In this document: piece by piece, positions 8,931-17,333 of the stretch
Layout: every line of letters starts with the position of its first letter
How positions within the stretch are numbered: position 1 is the first letter of the stretch
Assembly (NCBI GenBank): GCA_963727955.1
Contig: CAVSII010000003.1
Coordinates: forward strand, 310,001 to 374,000
Reading direction: 5' to 3'
DNA: 64,000 bases
Source of the DNA: Bog-756 sp963727955
GTDB taxonomy: Bacteria; Actinomycetota; Acidimicrobiia; Acidimicrobiales; RAAP-2
The notes under the pieces: model-generated
What the model was told of the DNA's origin: nothing
What the model saw: only the letters and a program-made list of their open reading frames with translations
The model's database searches: none
Translations under genes and position numbers: made by a program

Positions 8931-10763
8931 TCAGCTCCGGTGGTGGGCGGTGCCTCGCGCCGGTTCTTCGATGGCGTCGGCGATGAGCGAGGCGTAGTAC
9001 CGGGCGCCGGCCGGGTCGAGGTGGACCCCGTCGGGGTAGAAGTACTGGGGCGTGGTGGCACTGGCGTCATACCAGTCCACCACCGTGGCGTTGGGATAGT
9101 GGCGGGCCACCGAGGCGATGGCGTTGTTGACCTCCTGTTGCCACGGTCGGGGCACCCGGGTGTTGACGAAGATGATCCTCTCCATGGGGCCGAAGGAGTT
9201 GACCAGGGTCTGCAGCTGGGCCGGCGTGTAGGGGCCGTTGGTCCCGAGCTCGACCACCAGGCGGTTGCCCACCACCCCCTCGGACCTGAGCAGGGGCACC
9301 GCCGACTGGACCTGGGTGAGCTGCTGACCCACCTGGGCGTCGATGTCGATCCCCGGTAGCAGTTGTTGGAGATAGGGGGCGGCGTCCACCATGATCGAGT
9401 CGCCGACGGCGGTGATCCCCTGGCCCAGGGGAGGCGGTCCGGTGGTGGTGGTGGGCGAACCGGGGGGGAGGGGCGGACCGATGGTCGAAGTCGACCGGTG
9501 GTGAACCGTCGGCAGTATGGAGGTGACCTGCGAAGCCGGATCGGCCGCCGTGGCCGCCACCACCCCGAACAGGCCGAGTCCGCACAGGAGGGCATTGAAC
9601 AGGGTGGCCACCACCAGTACCCACCCGACCGGTCGGAGCGTGGGCCACACCCAGGTGTGCTGGCGGACCCGCTCCCAGCCGCGCTTGAGGGCGCCGTGTC
9701 GGACCGGCTCTTCGATGTAACGCCACGACAGGGCGGCGATGACCAAGGTGGCGGCGGTCTGGAGCAGCCCGCGGACCCAGTTGGCCGGGGCGTTGAGCGG
9801 GGTGGTCAACACGATGATCGGGTAGTGCCACAGGTAGATGGCATAGGAGCGCTCGCCGACCCAGCGGAGTGGTTCGATCCCGAGGATGCGGCGCAGCTGG
9901 GACCCGGGATGGATGGTGACGGCGATGACCAGCGCGGTCAGGAGGGCGAGCAGGACCATCCCCCCCGAGTACAGGAAAGTCTCGTACTGGTTGGTCTGCC
10001 AGAACAGGGTGAAGATCCCGAGCAACGAGACGGCGCCGACCAGGTTGAGTACCCGGCGGGCGTTGGGGGTGACCGGGGCGAACTTTCGGCTGCGGGGCAG
10101 CACCATGGCCAGCGCCGCTCCGATGAGGAGGGCGAAGACCCGGGTGTCGGTCCCGTCGTAGACCCGGGTGGGATCGCCACCGGGCGAGTAGAGGACGGCC
10201 ATCTCGATGGCCGAGGCGGCAGCCAGCCCCAAGGTCAGCAGCACCCGGGTCCTCTTCACGTGGATCCAGCGGAACCCGACCAGCAGGACCAGCGGCCAGA
10301 TCAGGTAGAACTGCTCCTCGATGGCCAACGACCAGAGGTGCCCGAAAGGCGAAGGCGGACCGAACTTGGCGAAGTAGGAGACGTGTTGGAAGATGAACCA
10401 CCAGTTGCTGGCGTAGAAGATCCCGGGCAGGACATCGCTGCGCACGGCGGTGAGCTGGTCCCGGTCGAGCAAGGTGGCCCACCCGATGGTCACGAACATC
10501 ATCACGAAGAGGGCCGGCAGCAGACGTCGGGCCCGGCGGATCCAGAAGTTCTTCAACCCGATCCCCTGGTGACGTCCGTACTCGGCCACCAGAAGGTCGG
10601 TGATGAGATAACCGGAGAGGACGAAGAAGACCTGCACGCCGAGGAGCCCGCCGAGGGCCCACCCGAAATTCAGGTGATAGGCGATGACCGCCAGCACGGC
10701 GATGGCCCGGATGCCGTCCAGTCCGGGGAGGTAGGGACTGGTGCCCTCTACTGGTCGGGGCAC
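8931..10763 (-). CDS. Acyltransferase-3 (OafA/YrhL-like) with C-terminal SGNH domain
   Basis: A 610-residue integral membrane acyltransferase fused to an extracytoplasmic SGNH hydrolase-like domain; such proteins O-acylate cell-surface polysaccharides or peptidoglycan. The N terminus has LDGIRAIAVLAVIAYH with the catalytic His near residue 22 and about ten membrane helices. The SGNH part (about residues 425-600) shows GDSIMVD (Ser), GTNG (Asn) and DGVHLDPAG (Asp/His). A Pro/Thr-rich linker separates the two. The GTG start at 10763 follows TAGGGG by 6 nt, again suggesting a leaderless mRNA. The acceptor glycan cannot be deduced from the neighbours. Confidence 0.92.
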   Translation of the reverse strand: MPRPVEGTSPYLPGLDGIRAIAVLAVIAYHLNFGWALGGLLGVQVFFVLSGYLITDLLVAEYGRHQGIGLKNFWIRRARRLLPALFVMMFVTIGWATLLDRDQLTAVRSDVLPGIFYASNWWFIFQHVSYFAKFGPPSPFGHLWSLAIEEQFYLIWPLVLLVGFRWIHVKRTRVLLTLGLAAASAIEMAVLYSPGGDPTRVYDGTDTRVFALLIGAALAMVLPRSRKFAPVTPNARRVLNLVGAVSLLGIFTLFWQTNQYETFLYSGGMVLLALLTALVIAVTIHPGSQLRRILGIEPLRWVGERSYAIYLWHYPIIVLTTPLNAPANWVRGLLQTAATLVIAALSWRYIEEPVRHGALKRGWERVRQHTWVWPTLRPVGWVLVVATLFNALLCGLGLFGVVAATAADPASQVTSILPTVHHRSTSTIGPPLPPGSPTTTTGPPPLGQGITAVGDSIMVDAAPYLQQLLPGIDIDAQVGQQLTQVQSAVPLLRSEGVVGNRLVVELGTNGPYTPAQLQTLVNSFGPMERIIFVNTRVPRPWQQEVNNAIASVARHYPNATVVDWYDASATTPQYFYPDGVHLDPAGARYYASLIADAIEEPARGTAHHRS

Positions 10764-10886
10764 GTCACACCCCTAGGGGCGGTACGCCCCGATCGATACG
10801 GCCCGCGGCCCTGACAGTGGTCCACCGAGCCTCTCGCTTGCACCAGGTCGGCTGCGGTGACGGTGCGCGACAGAGATCACTTCCCG

Positions 10887-10916
10887 GATCAGAAGAGTAG
10901 AAGAGGCCCTCTGATC
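10887..10916. repeat. Inverted repeat GATCAGA/TCTGATC in the acyltransferase-etfA gap
   Basis: GATCAGA (10887-10893) and TCTGATC (10910-10916) form a perfect 7-bp inverted repeat around a 16-nt centre that itself contains AGAGG/CCTCT. It lies in the ~267-nt gap upstream of the acyltransferase gene and downstream of etfA. It could be an operator or part of a terminator; no U-tract is present. The rest of this gap shows no convincing gene. Confidence 0.45.
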
Positions 10917-11030
10917 ATTATGCCACGGCCCCCTCACCACAACGCGCCTTGGGGCACGCCCATTTCGAGCGGTCCGGGTGTGCTCATCGCCGTCGGGCCA
11001 CGGCCGCTGAGCCGTCCGCCGCCCAGCTGC

Positions 11031-12002
11031 TCAACCGCGGGCTTTGATGGCCTCGATCAGTTGCGGAAGCACCTTCAGCACGTCGCCCACGATCCCGAGG
11101 TCGGCCACCGAGAAGATGGGTGCGTCCTGGTCCTTGTTGATGGCCACGATGTTCTTCGAGTTCTTCATTCCGACCAGGTGCTGGGTGGCCCCGGAGATGC
11201 CGCAGGCCACGTACACGGTGGGCTTGACCGTCTTGCCGGTCTGACCCACCTGGTGGGAGTAGGGGACCCAGCCGGCGTCCACGATGGCACGGCTGGCCCC
11301 GGCCGCCCCGTGGAGCAGCGTGGCCAGCTCCTCGATGAGGGCGTAGTTGTCCTTGTCCCCGAGTCCCCGGCCGCCCGACACAACCACGTCGGCTTCGTCG
11401 AGCTTGGGCCCGGTGCGCTCCTCCACGTGGCGGGCCACGATTTTGGCCGCGCTGGTGACGCCGGTATCCGGTGCCGGGGCGGCCACCACGGTGGCCGGCC
11501 CACCGCCCGAGGCCTCGGCGGCGAAGGACTTGGCCCGGATGACGTAGATGCCCGGCCCCTCGCCGGTGAATTGGGCGGTGGCCATCTCACTGCCGCCGAA
11601 GATGGCGTGGGTGGTGACCAGCGTCCCGTCCTCCACGTTGAGGTCGACCACGTTGGTGAGGACCGGACGGTCGAGCTTGACCGACAGCCGGGCGGCGATG
11701 TCGCGCCCGTCGTAGGTGGCCGGAAAGAGGATGGCGTCGGGACCGCTGCCCGCGGCCACGGCGGCGGCGATGGCGCCGGCCACCGGTGCGCCGGGCAGGG
11801 AACCGGCCAGGTCGCCGACGTCGTGCACGGTGGTGGCCCCGTACTCGCCCAGAGTTCCGGCCACCGAGGCGGTGGCGTCACCCCAGGCCACCGCCTCCAC
11901 GATGGTGGCCAGCGACCGGGCCCGGGTGAGGAGCTCGAGGGACGTGGTGATGGGGGCGCCGTCAGACAGCTCGGCCAGTACCCAAATGGTGTCGACAGAC
12001 AT
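11031..12002 (-). CDS. etfA: Electron transfer flavoprotein alpha subunit
   Basis: A 323-residue EtfA, the FAD-binding subunit that accepts electrons from acyl-CoA dehydrogenases and passes them to ETF-quinone oxidoreductase. The C-terminal FAD domain has VVSGGRGLGDKDNY and VGQTGKTVKP..YVACGISGATQH, the hallmark of the family. It follows etfB by 26 nt and has its own AGGAG ribosome-binding site, so etfBA form an operon. An acyl-CoA dehydrogenase and an enoyl-CoA hydratase-family gene elsewhere in the window are possible users. Confidence 0.97.
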   Translation of the reverse strand: MSVDTIWVLAELSDGAPITTSLELLTRARSLATIVEAVAWGDATASVAGTLGEYGATTVHDVGDLAGSLPGAPVAGAIAAAVAAGSGPDAILFPATYDGRDIAARLSVKLDRPVLTNVVDLNVEDGTLVTTHAIFGGSEMATAQFTGEGPGIYVIRAKSFAAEASGGGPATVVAAPAPDTGVTSAAKIVARHVEERTGPKLDEADVVVSGGRGLGDKDNYALIEELATLLHGAAGASRAIVDAGWVPYSHQVGQTGKTVKPTVYVACGISGATQHLVGMKNSKNIVAINKDQDAPIFSVADLGIVGDVLKVLPQLIEAIKARG

Positions 12003-12028
12003 AGGTGCTTTCTCTCCTACTCGGTCCC

Positions 12029-12808
12029 CTAGAGGACCTTCAGTTGCTCGAGGAATTCGATGATGCGCTGGTAGCCCTCACCCTCGTCGGTGACGATCTC
12101 GCCGCCGGCGCGGGCTTCGGCCTCGGTCACCGCCATGATCTGCTGGCGGGCCCCGGCCGCTCCCACCTGGGAGGGGTCGATGCCCAGGTCGGCCACGGTC
12201 AGTGTCTCGACCGGCTTGGACTTGGCCGCCATGATCCCCTTGAACGAGGGGTAGCGGGGTTCGACCACGCCGGCGGTCACCGTGACCACCGCCGGCAACG
12301 GGCTCTCCACCTCGTCGTAGCCGGCCTCGGTCTGCCGTTCGACCTTGACCGAGTCGCCGGTGATCTCGACCTTTTTGGCGAAGGTCACCGAGGGGAAGCC
12401 GAGTAGTTCGGCGATCTGGACGGGGGTGGTACCGGTGTAGCCGTCGGTCGACTCGGTGGCCGCCAGGACCAGGTCGGGCTCGGCCCGGCGGATGGCGGCG
12501 GCCAGCACCTTGGCCGTGCCCAGGGCATCGGTGCCGGCCAGGGTGTCATCGCTGATGAGGATGGCCTTGGCCGCCCCCATGGCCAGGGCGGTGCGCAGGC
12601 CGGAGGTCTCCCCGTTGGGTGCCATCGACACCAGCGTGACGTCGCCCCCGCCGGCGGCGTCGGCCAGCTGGAGAGCCATCTCCACCCCGTAGGAGTCGGA
12701 GTCGTCGAGGATGAGTTTTCCCTCTCGGACAAGGTTCTTTGTCCCCGGATCGAGCGCCGGGGGGGCGGCCGGATCGGGGATCTGCTTTACACAGACGACG
12801 ACGTTCAT
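12029..12808 (-). CDS. etfB: Electron transfer flavoprotein beta subunit
   Basis: A 259-residue EtfB (MNVVVCVKQIPDPAAPP at the N terminus, an adenine-nucleotide-binding ALAMGAAKAILISDD segment, and a central TPVQIAELLGFP). It binds AMP structurally and docks acyl-CoA dehydrogenases. It is the first gene of etfBA. No strong Shine-Dalgarno is seen before the ATG at 12808; AACAAT lies 8 nt upstream, so it may be leaderless. Confidence 0.97.
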   Translation of the reverse strand: MNVVVCVKQIPDPAAPPALDPGTKNLVREGKLILDDSDSYGVEMALQLADAAGGGDVTLVSMAPNGETSGLRTALAMGAAKAILISDDTLAGTDALGTAKVLAAAIRRAEPDLVLAATESTDGYTGTTPVQIAELLGFPSVTFAKKVEITGDSVKVERQTEAGYDEVESPLPAVVTVTAGVVEPRYPSFKGIMAAKSKPVETLTVADLGIDPSQVGAAGARQQIMAVTEAEARAGGEIVTDEGEGYQRIIEFLEQLKVL

Positions 12809-12864
12809 GGCCGTGCATTGTTGTTGAAATCTGGGACTCCGACCAATCGGGCCCCCTTCCCAGG

Positions 12865-13593
12865 TCAGGACCCCGGCGTGGCCCGAGGGGGTCGGGGGTG
12901 GCCCAGGACGGCCGTGGCCAGGGAAACATCGTCAGTGATGACGGTGTCGACACCGGCCTCTGCCACCGACAGCAGGGCCGGCCGGAGGTTGACCGTCCAG
13001 GTGGCCACGCCGAGGTCGGCCCGGTGGGCCCGTTCGACCAGAGCCACGCCGACCAGGTCCACATGGGGGTGGATGGCGGTGCAGCCATGGTCGAGGGCGG
13101 TAGCCACGGCCTGGTCGGGATCGAACCACGGGGCCAGCAACAACCCGGTGGCCAGGTCGGGATGGGCCCGCCGGACGGCGTCCAGGGTGGCCGGCCAGAA
13201 GCACGAGATCACCACCGTCGAGGCCCGATCGGCCTCTCTGACCAGGTCGACCACCGCTTCGGCGATGCCGTTGTCGGGGTCGAAACCGGGCTCACCGGGC
13301 AGGTTCTTGATCTCGATGTTGACCACCAGGTCGGCGCACACCTCGAGGGCCGAGGCCAACAGAGGAACGGAGGGGGGCAGAGCGGAGGCGGCCAGCTCGG
13401 CCACTGTCCCCACCCCGGGGACCACCGGATCGTGGTGGACGGCCAGGGCTCCGTCGGCCGTCATCCGGACATCGAGCTCCACACCGTCGGCCCCCAGCTC
13501 ACGGGCCCGCATGAAGGAGGCCAGGGTGTTTTCGATGATGCCCGCCCCCGGGTCGGGGCTGCCCCGGTGCCCCTGGACGGCGATGGACGGCAT
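12865..13593 (-). CDS. Glycerophosphodiester phosphodiesterase
   Basis: A 242-residue GDPD-family TIM-barrel enzyme that hydrolyses glycerophosphodiesters to glycerol-3-phosphate and an alcohol. The N-terminal catalytic QGHRG with ENTLASFMRARELGADGVELDV and HHDPV is complete (His, Glu, Asp metal and catalytic residues). The ATG at 13593 has GGAGGGA at good spacing; the open frame extends to 13677, but without a start context. No signal peptide, so it is cytoplasmic. It is divergent from whiB across a ~215-nt regulatory gap. Confidence 0.93.
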   Translation of the reverse strand: MPSIAVQGHRGSPDPGAGIIENTLASFMRARELGADGVELDVRMTADGALAVHHDPVVPGVGTVAELAASALPPSVPLLASALEVCADLVVNIEIKNLPGEPGFDPDNGIAEAVVDLVREADRASTVVISCFWPATLDAVRRAHPDLATGLLLAPWFDPDQAVATALDHGCTAIHPHVDLVGVALVERAHRADLGVATWTVNLRPALLSVAEAGVDTVITDDVSLATAVLGHPRPPRATPGS

Positions 13594-13671
13594 CGTCGGG
13601 TATCCCTCCTCGTCGGGCTGCGGGGTGGCGAAATGGGGGCGGTGGAGGCACCGATCAGGGCGCAAAACTGC

Positions 13672-13700
13672 TTGCAACCGAAGGTGCCGGTCGGTACTCT
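13672..13700 (+). promoter_or_regulatory. Putative whiB promoter
   Basis: TTGCAA at 13672-13677 and TACTCT at 13695-13700 are separated by 17 nt, a plausible -35/-10 pair pointing towards whiB and leaving a ~100-nt leader. The -10 is only a partial match, so this is tentative. Confidence 0.35.
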
Positions 13701-13808
13701 AATGAGCGATCCCTGAACGGCCGGTGACTTGGTGCGCCGAGCTATGTGAAAGAGATCACAAGAACGAATCGCGAACAGACGCCCAGGAATGGGAGCGGAG
13801 GAATCGTC

Positions 13809-14099
13809 GTGGCCCTCATGTGGAACCGAACGGTCGATTGGGACGACGGTGATTGGAGGCAGTTGGCTGCCTGCCGGTCCACCGAGCCCGATCTCTTCTT
13901 CCCTATCGGGAGCACCGGCCCGGCCGTCGACCAGATCGAGGCGGCCAAGCGGGTATGCCGTGGATGTGACGCCCTCGAGCCGTGCCTCGACTTCGCCTTG
14001 GCCACCAACCAGGAGTCAGGCGTGTGGGGGGGCACCTCCGAGGAAGAACGCCGCAAGCTGCGCAAATCGTGGCTGGCTGCCCGCCGGCGGGCCAGCTGA
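13809..14099 (+). CDS. whiB: WhiB-family Fe-S transcription factor (WhiB1-like)
   Basis: A 96-residue Wbl protein. Cys22, Cys50, Cys53 and Cys59 (CX27CX2CX5C) bind a [4Fe-4S] cluster, and GVWGG at 71-75 is the beta-turn of the family, followed by a basic DNA-binding tail. The GTG at 13809 was chosen because GGAGGA lies 6 nt upstream; an ATG at 13818 is too far from it. The neighbour on the opposite strand is a PdtaS-like kinase, the same arrangement as whiB1/pdtaS in mycobacteria, which suggests a WhiB1-type NO/redox-sensing regulator that partners with a sigma factor. The assignment to WhiB1 rests on synteny, not on diagnostic residues. Confidence 0.94.
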   Translation: MALMWNRTVDWDDGDWRQLAACRSTEPDLFFPIGSTGPAVDQIEAAKRVCRGCDALEPCLDFALATNQESGVWGGTSEEERRKLRKSWLAARRRAS

Positions 14100-14187
14100 G
14101 CTCCACCCCTGGGGCTGGCTGAGCCTCTCCCTTCTCGTCCCTGCCTCTCCACTGTCCACCCCGGCCCGAGGTCCGGGTGCCCCGGTT

Positions 14188-14205
14188 GTCGGCCGGTGGG
14201 CCGAC
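14188..14205. terminator. Hairpin between convergent whiB and pdtaS
   Basis: GTCGGCC (14188-14194) and GGCCGAC (14199-14205) make a 7-bp GC stem with a 4-nt loop in the 118-nt gap between two convergent genes. There is no U-tract, so it may act as a bidirectional weak terminator. Confidence 0.4.
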
Positions 14206-14217
14206 CGACCAGGAGGG

Positions 14218-15741
14218 TCAGAGCCCGACCCGGTCCAGGTCCGGCGTCGGCAGTTCGATGGTCACCACCGTGCCCTTCTGCCCGGCATCGAGCTGGTTGC
14301 GGTTGCGCATGGTGATGATGCCGTCGAGCTGACTGCGCACCAGGTCGCGGACGATGGAGAGCCCGAGGCTCTCCGAGGCGTCGATGTCGAAGCCGTCGGG
14401 CAACCCCGAGCCGTCATCGGCCACCGCCAGTGTGAGACCACGGACATCGTTGACCAGGTGGACCTCGATGTGACCGACCGACTGCGGCGGGGTATCGGTC
14501 TCGTCATCGTTTTCGGCGTCGGGATAGGCGTGCTCCACCGCGTTCTGCAGGAGCTCGGCCAATACCACGGCCAGCGGGGTGGCCACATCGGCCGGCACCT
14601 CGCCCAGGCTGCCGATGACCTCGAAGGAGAGCTTGCGGGACAACACCACCGAGTCCTCGGCCATCCGGATCAAAGAGGTCACGATCTCCTCGAAGGGGAC
14701 CTGGTCGCCGGGCTCACGGGAGAGGATCTCGTGGACGATGGCGATGGATCGCACCCGGCGCTCCGCCTCGAAGAGCGCCACCCGTCCCCCGCCGGGCGGA
14801 AGCCGGCGAGCCTGGAGGCGGAGCAGAGCCGAAATCGTCTGCAGGTTGTTCTTGACCCGGTGATGGACCTCCCGGATGGCCGCGTCCTTGGACAGCAGCA
14901 ATCGGTCGAGCCGGCGGACGTCGGTCACATCACGCAGGAGGACCAGACAGCCGGTCACCTCCCCGTCGGCCAGCAGGGGGATGCAGTGGATCAGCACGGT
15001 CACGTCGGGCCGTCGCTCCACCTCCTCGACCACGGGCAGGGCCGAGGCCAGAGCCCACTCGATGGCCGACTCCTCGATACCCAGATCAGTGAGGCGGCGC
15101 CCTTCGATGTGGGAGTACATGCCCATCCGGTGCAGGGCATTGGTGGCGTTGGGCGAGGCGTAGCGCACCTGGCCCTCCTCGTCGACCAGCACCACACCGT
15201 CGCCCACCCGCGGGGCCTCCTCGGTGGCCACCTCTTCACTCGGGAAGGGAAAGGTCGACTCGGCCACCATGGTGACCAGGCGCTCGAACAGGTCGCGATA
15301 GGTCCGTTCGAGATGGCCGGGCCGCCGTCCGGCCCCGGCCGACAGCCGGGCCAGCACGGCCACCAACCGGCCCTCGCAGCGGACAGGAATGCAGTGCAAC
15401 CGGACCGGCTCGTCCCCCGAGTCGAGTTCGATCTCCCCCCGGGTGACCTCGCCCGACTCGACGGTGACGATGGCCTGAGGCCAGCCTTCTGCGTCGACGG
15501 TCTGCCCCACCAGGTCGTGCTGGACCACGGTGGCGCTGTTGGACGGCCGCATCTGTCCGAGGACGACCAGGGTGAGGTCGTCATGGTGGCCGGTGCTGGA
15601 CGCCATCGGGGCCAGAAGGACCAGGTCCGAAAAGGAGAGGTCGGCCAGGATGCCCCAGGTGCCGAGGAGTCGCTGGAGATGACCGAGCTGGAAATCGTCG
15701 AGGCTGGTCCGCTGGAAGGCGAGTTCGGCCGCCGTGGTCAC
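14218..15741 (-). CDS. pdtaS: PdtaS-type sensor histidine kinase
   Basis: A 507-residue soluble histidine kinase: an N-terminal GAF-like sensor region (about 1-160), a PAS domain (about 180-275), a HisKA_2 dimerisation domain with the phospho-acceptor in HHRVKNN (His294) and a C-terminal HATPase (ELLQNAVEHAYP, DDGSGLP, GLSIVRDLV). There is no membrane segment. In mycobacteria PdtaS phosphorylates the RNA-binding antiterminator PdtaR and senses copper and NO; the cognate PdtaR is not in this window. The upstream PHP gene overlaps by 4 nt, so the two are coupled. Confidence 0.92.
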   Translation of the reverse strand: MTTAAELAFQRTSLDDFQLGHLQRLLGTWGILADLSFSDLVLLAPMASSTGHHDDLTLVVLGQMRPSNSATVVQHDLVGQTVDAEGWPQAIVTVESGEVTRGEIELDSGDEPVRLHCIPVRCEGRLVAVLARLSAGAGRRPGHLERTYRDLFERLVTMVAESTFPFPSEEVATEEAPRVGDGVVLVDEEGQVRYASPNATNALHRMGMYSHIEGRRLTDLGIEESAIEWALASALPVVEEVERRPDVTVLIHCIPLLADGEVTGCLVLLRDVTDVRRLDRLLLSKDAAIREVHHRVKNNLQTISALLRLQARRLPPGGGRVALFEAERRVRSIAIVHEILSREPGDQVPFEEIVTSLIRMAEDSVVLSRKLSFEVIGSLGEVPADVATPLAVVLAELLQNAVEHAYPDAENDDETDTPPQSVGHIEVHLVNDVRGLTLAVADDGSGLPDGFDIDASESLGLSIVRDLVRSQLDGIITMRNRNQLDAGQKGTVVTIELPTPDLDRVGL

Positions 15742-16631
15742 CGGTCACCCCCCTCCCCCGCCGGGGCCACCAGGACCGGATGGGGTCGGCGGTCCCGGAA
15801 CCCCTGCAGGCGGACCACACCGGCGGCAGCCAGCAGGCTACGCAGGTCCTCGGCCCGATCGGCCACGTCGGGGAGGCTGTGGGCGTCCGAGGCGGTGGTG
15901 AGGGGCACACCGGCGTCGACGAAGCGCTTGAGCAGAGGAGGGGCGGGGTACTCCTCGCCGATCGGCTTCCGCCACCCGGCCGACGAGAGCTCGGCGGCCA
16001 TGCCCGACTGCACCGCCGCCTCGGTGATCCGGTCGTAGAACTCGTCGGGAACGGTCGGCACCCGCCGAGCGATCTTGACCAGGTCGGGGTGGGCCAGGAC
16101 GTCGCACACCCCTGACGCCGCCATCTCCTCCATGGCCCGGGTGTACTCGTCCCACACCTGGTCGATCTCCCGTACGTCCCACTCGGCCATCACCAGGGGA
16201 TCGTTGAGGACGTCGAAGCGCCACGCCCCCAGCCAGTGCACCGAACCGAGGAGCACATCGAAGGGATAGCCGGCCAGGAGGCGGCCGACCTCGTCCATTC
16301 TCCCCTGGTAGAAGTCGACCTCCAGACCGAGGACGACGGGGAGCCCTTCGGCCTTGACCACCTCGACCACCTCCACGTAGTCGTCGAGGTCCGCTCGGGC
16401 GTGATGATCCCAGTACTCGGCCATACCGGGACGGAGGGCCTCACCGGGCAGATCGTCCCAGAACCGGCCGAGGAGGTCTTTGGCCTGGGTGAAACGGAAG
16501 AGGTGTTCGGTGACGGCGATCTCGGTCACGCCGGCCGCCGCCGCCCGGGCGCAGTAGGCCGCCACCTGTTCCACGGTTGTTTCGGCGTCCCTCTGCGAGT
16601 GAGGCCACAGATGCAGGTGGTAGTCGAGCAC
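15738..16631 (-). CDS. PHP-domain phosphatase (histidinol-phosphatase-like)
   Basis: A 297-residue PHP-superfamily metal-dependent phosphoesterase. Metal ligands are visible in DYHLHLWPHS near the N terminus, TEHLFRF, GLEVDF, LLGSVHW, VLAHPDL and SDAHSLPDV. The layout matches HisK-type histidinol-phosphate phosphatases, but members of the family act on other phosphates too, and no other his genes are near. Start is GTG at 16631, 14 nt after the methyltransferase stop, so it is cotranscribed with its neighbours on both sides. Confidence 0.85.
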   Translation of the reverse strand: MLDYHLHLWPHSQRDAETTVEQVAAYCARAAAAGVTEIAVTEHLFRFTQAKDLLGRFWDDLPGEALRPGMAEYWDHHARADLDDYVEVVEVVKAEGLPVVLGLEVDFYQGRMDEVGRLLAGYPFDVLLGSVHWLGAWRFDVLNDPLVMAEWDVREIDQVWDEYTRAMEEMAASGVCDVLAHPDLVKIARRVPTVPDEFYDRITEAAVQSGMAAELSSAGWRKPIGEEYPAPPLLKRFVDAGVPLTTASDAHSLPDVADRAEDLRSLLAAAGVVRLQGFRDRRPHPVLVAPAGEGGDR

Positions 16632-16645
16632 ACGCTGATCGTTCG

Positions 16646-17290
16646 CTAGTCGACCCGACGGATGAGCGTGACCCCGTCGCGCACGGTCGTCTGGACCACC
16701 GCCACCCGTGGGTCGACGGCCAGGCCGTCGTTGAACCGGCGGAGGACGACGGTGTCCTCACTCTGGTCTGTTGGGTCGAGGATGCGGCCGCTCCACAGGG
16801 TGTTGTCGGCGGCGATGAGGCCGCGGGGCGACAGCTTGGGCAGGACGGCTTCGAAGTAGTCCGGGTAGCCCGCCTTGTCGGCGTCGATGAAGACCAGGTC
16901 GAAGGGTCCCTCCAGCGTGGCGATGGTCTCGGTGGCCGGGCCCACCACCACCTCGATGCGGTCGGCGTACGGGCTGGCGGCAATGTGGCGGAGGGCGAAC
17001 TCGGCGTGCACCGGCGAGATCTCACAGCTGGTTATCCTTCCCCCCGGGGCCAGGCCGGCCGCCATCGACAGGGCCGAATAGCCACCGAAGGTGCCGATCT
17101 CGAGCACCCACTGTGCCCCCAGGGCGAAGGTCAGCATCTCCAGGAAGCGCCCCTCGAGCCGGCCCACCATCATGCCGGGGAAGTCCAAGGTGGCCACCAG
17201 GTCGGTGGCCAGCGCCTCCAAAAAGGCCGGTGGGGCGGTGGTGTGCTCGGAGGCGTAGGCCTCGAGGGTCGGATCGACGATATCGGTCAT
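16646..17290 (-). CDS. Class I SAM-dependent O-methyltransferase
   Basis: A 214-residue methyltransferase of the catechol/caffeoyl-CoA O-methyltransferase family, using S-adenosylmethionine. The SAM-binding motif VLEIGTFGGYSALSMA is near residue 63 and the metal-binding motif DLVFIDADKAGYPDY near 131, followed by AADNTLWSG. The substrate is unknown. TACGAT lies 8 nt before the ATG at 17290, so it may have its own leaderless promoter. Confidence 0.92.
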   Translation of the reverse strand: MTDIVDPTLEAYASEHTTAPPAFLEALATDLVATLDFPGMMVGRLEGRFLEMLTFALGAQWVLEIGTFGGYSALSMAAGLAPGGRITSCEISPVHAEFALRHIAASPYADRIEVVVGPATETIATLEGPFDLVFIDADKAGYPDYFEAVLPKLSPRGLIAADNTLWSGRILDPTDQSEDTVVLRRFNDGLAVDPRVAVVQTTVRDGVTLIRRVD

Positions 17291-17333
17291 GGGCAGTCAT
17301 CGTAAGGCAGGCCGACGACCCGGTGGCCGCCGG

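Noticed and set aside
10764..11030. Structured RNA gene in the acyltransferase-etfA gap
   Set aside because: Only one inverted repeat is seen; no tRNA or known RNA features such as a T-loop motif.
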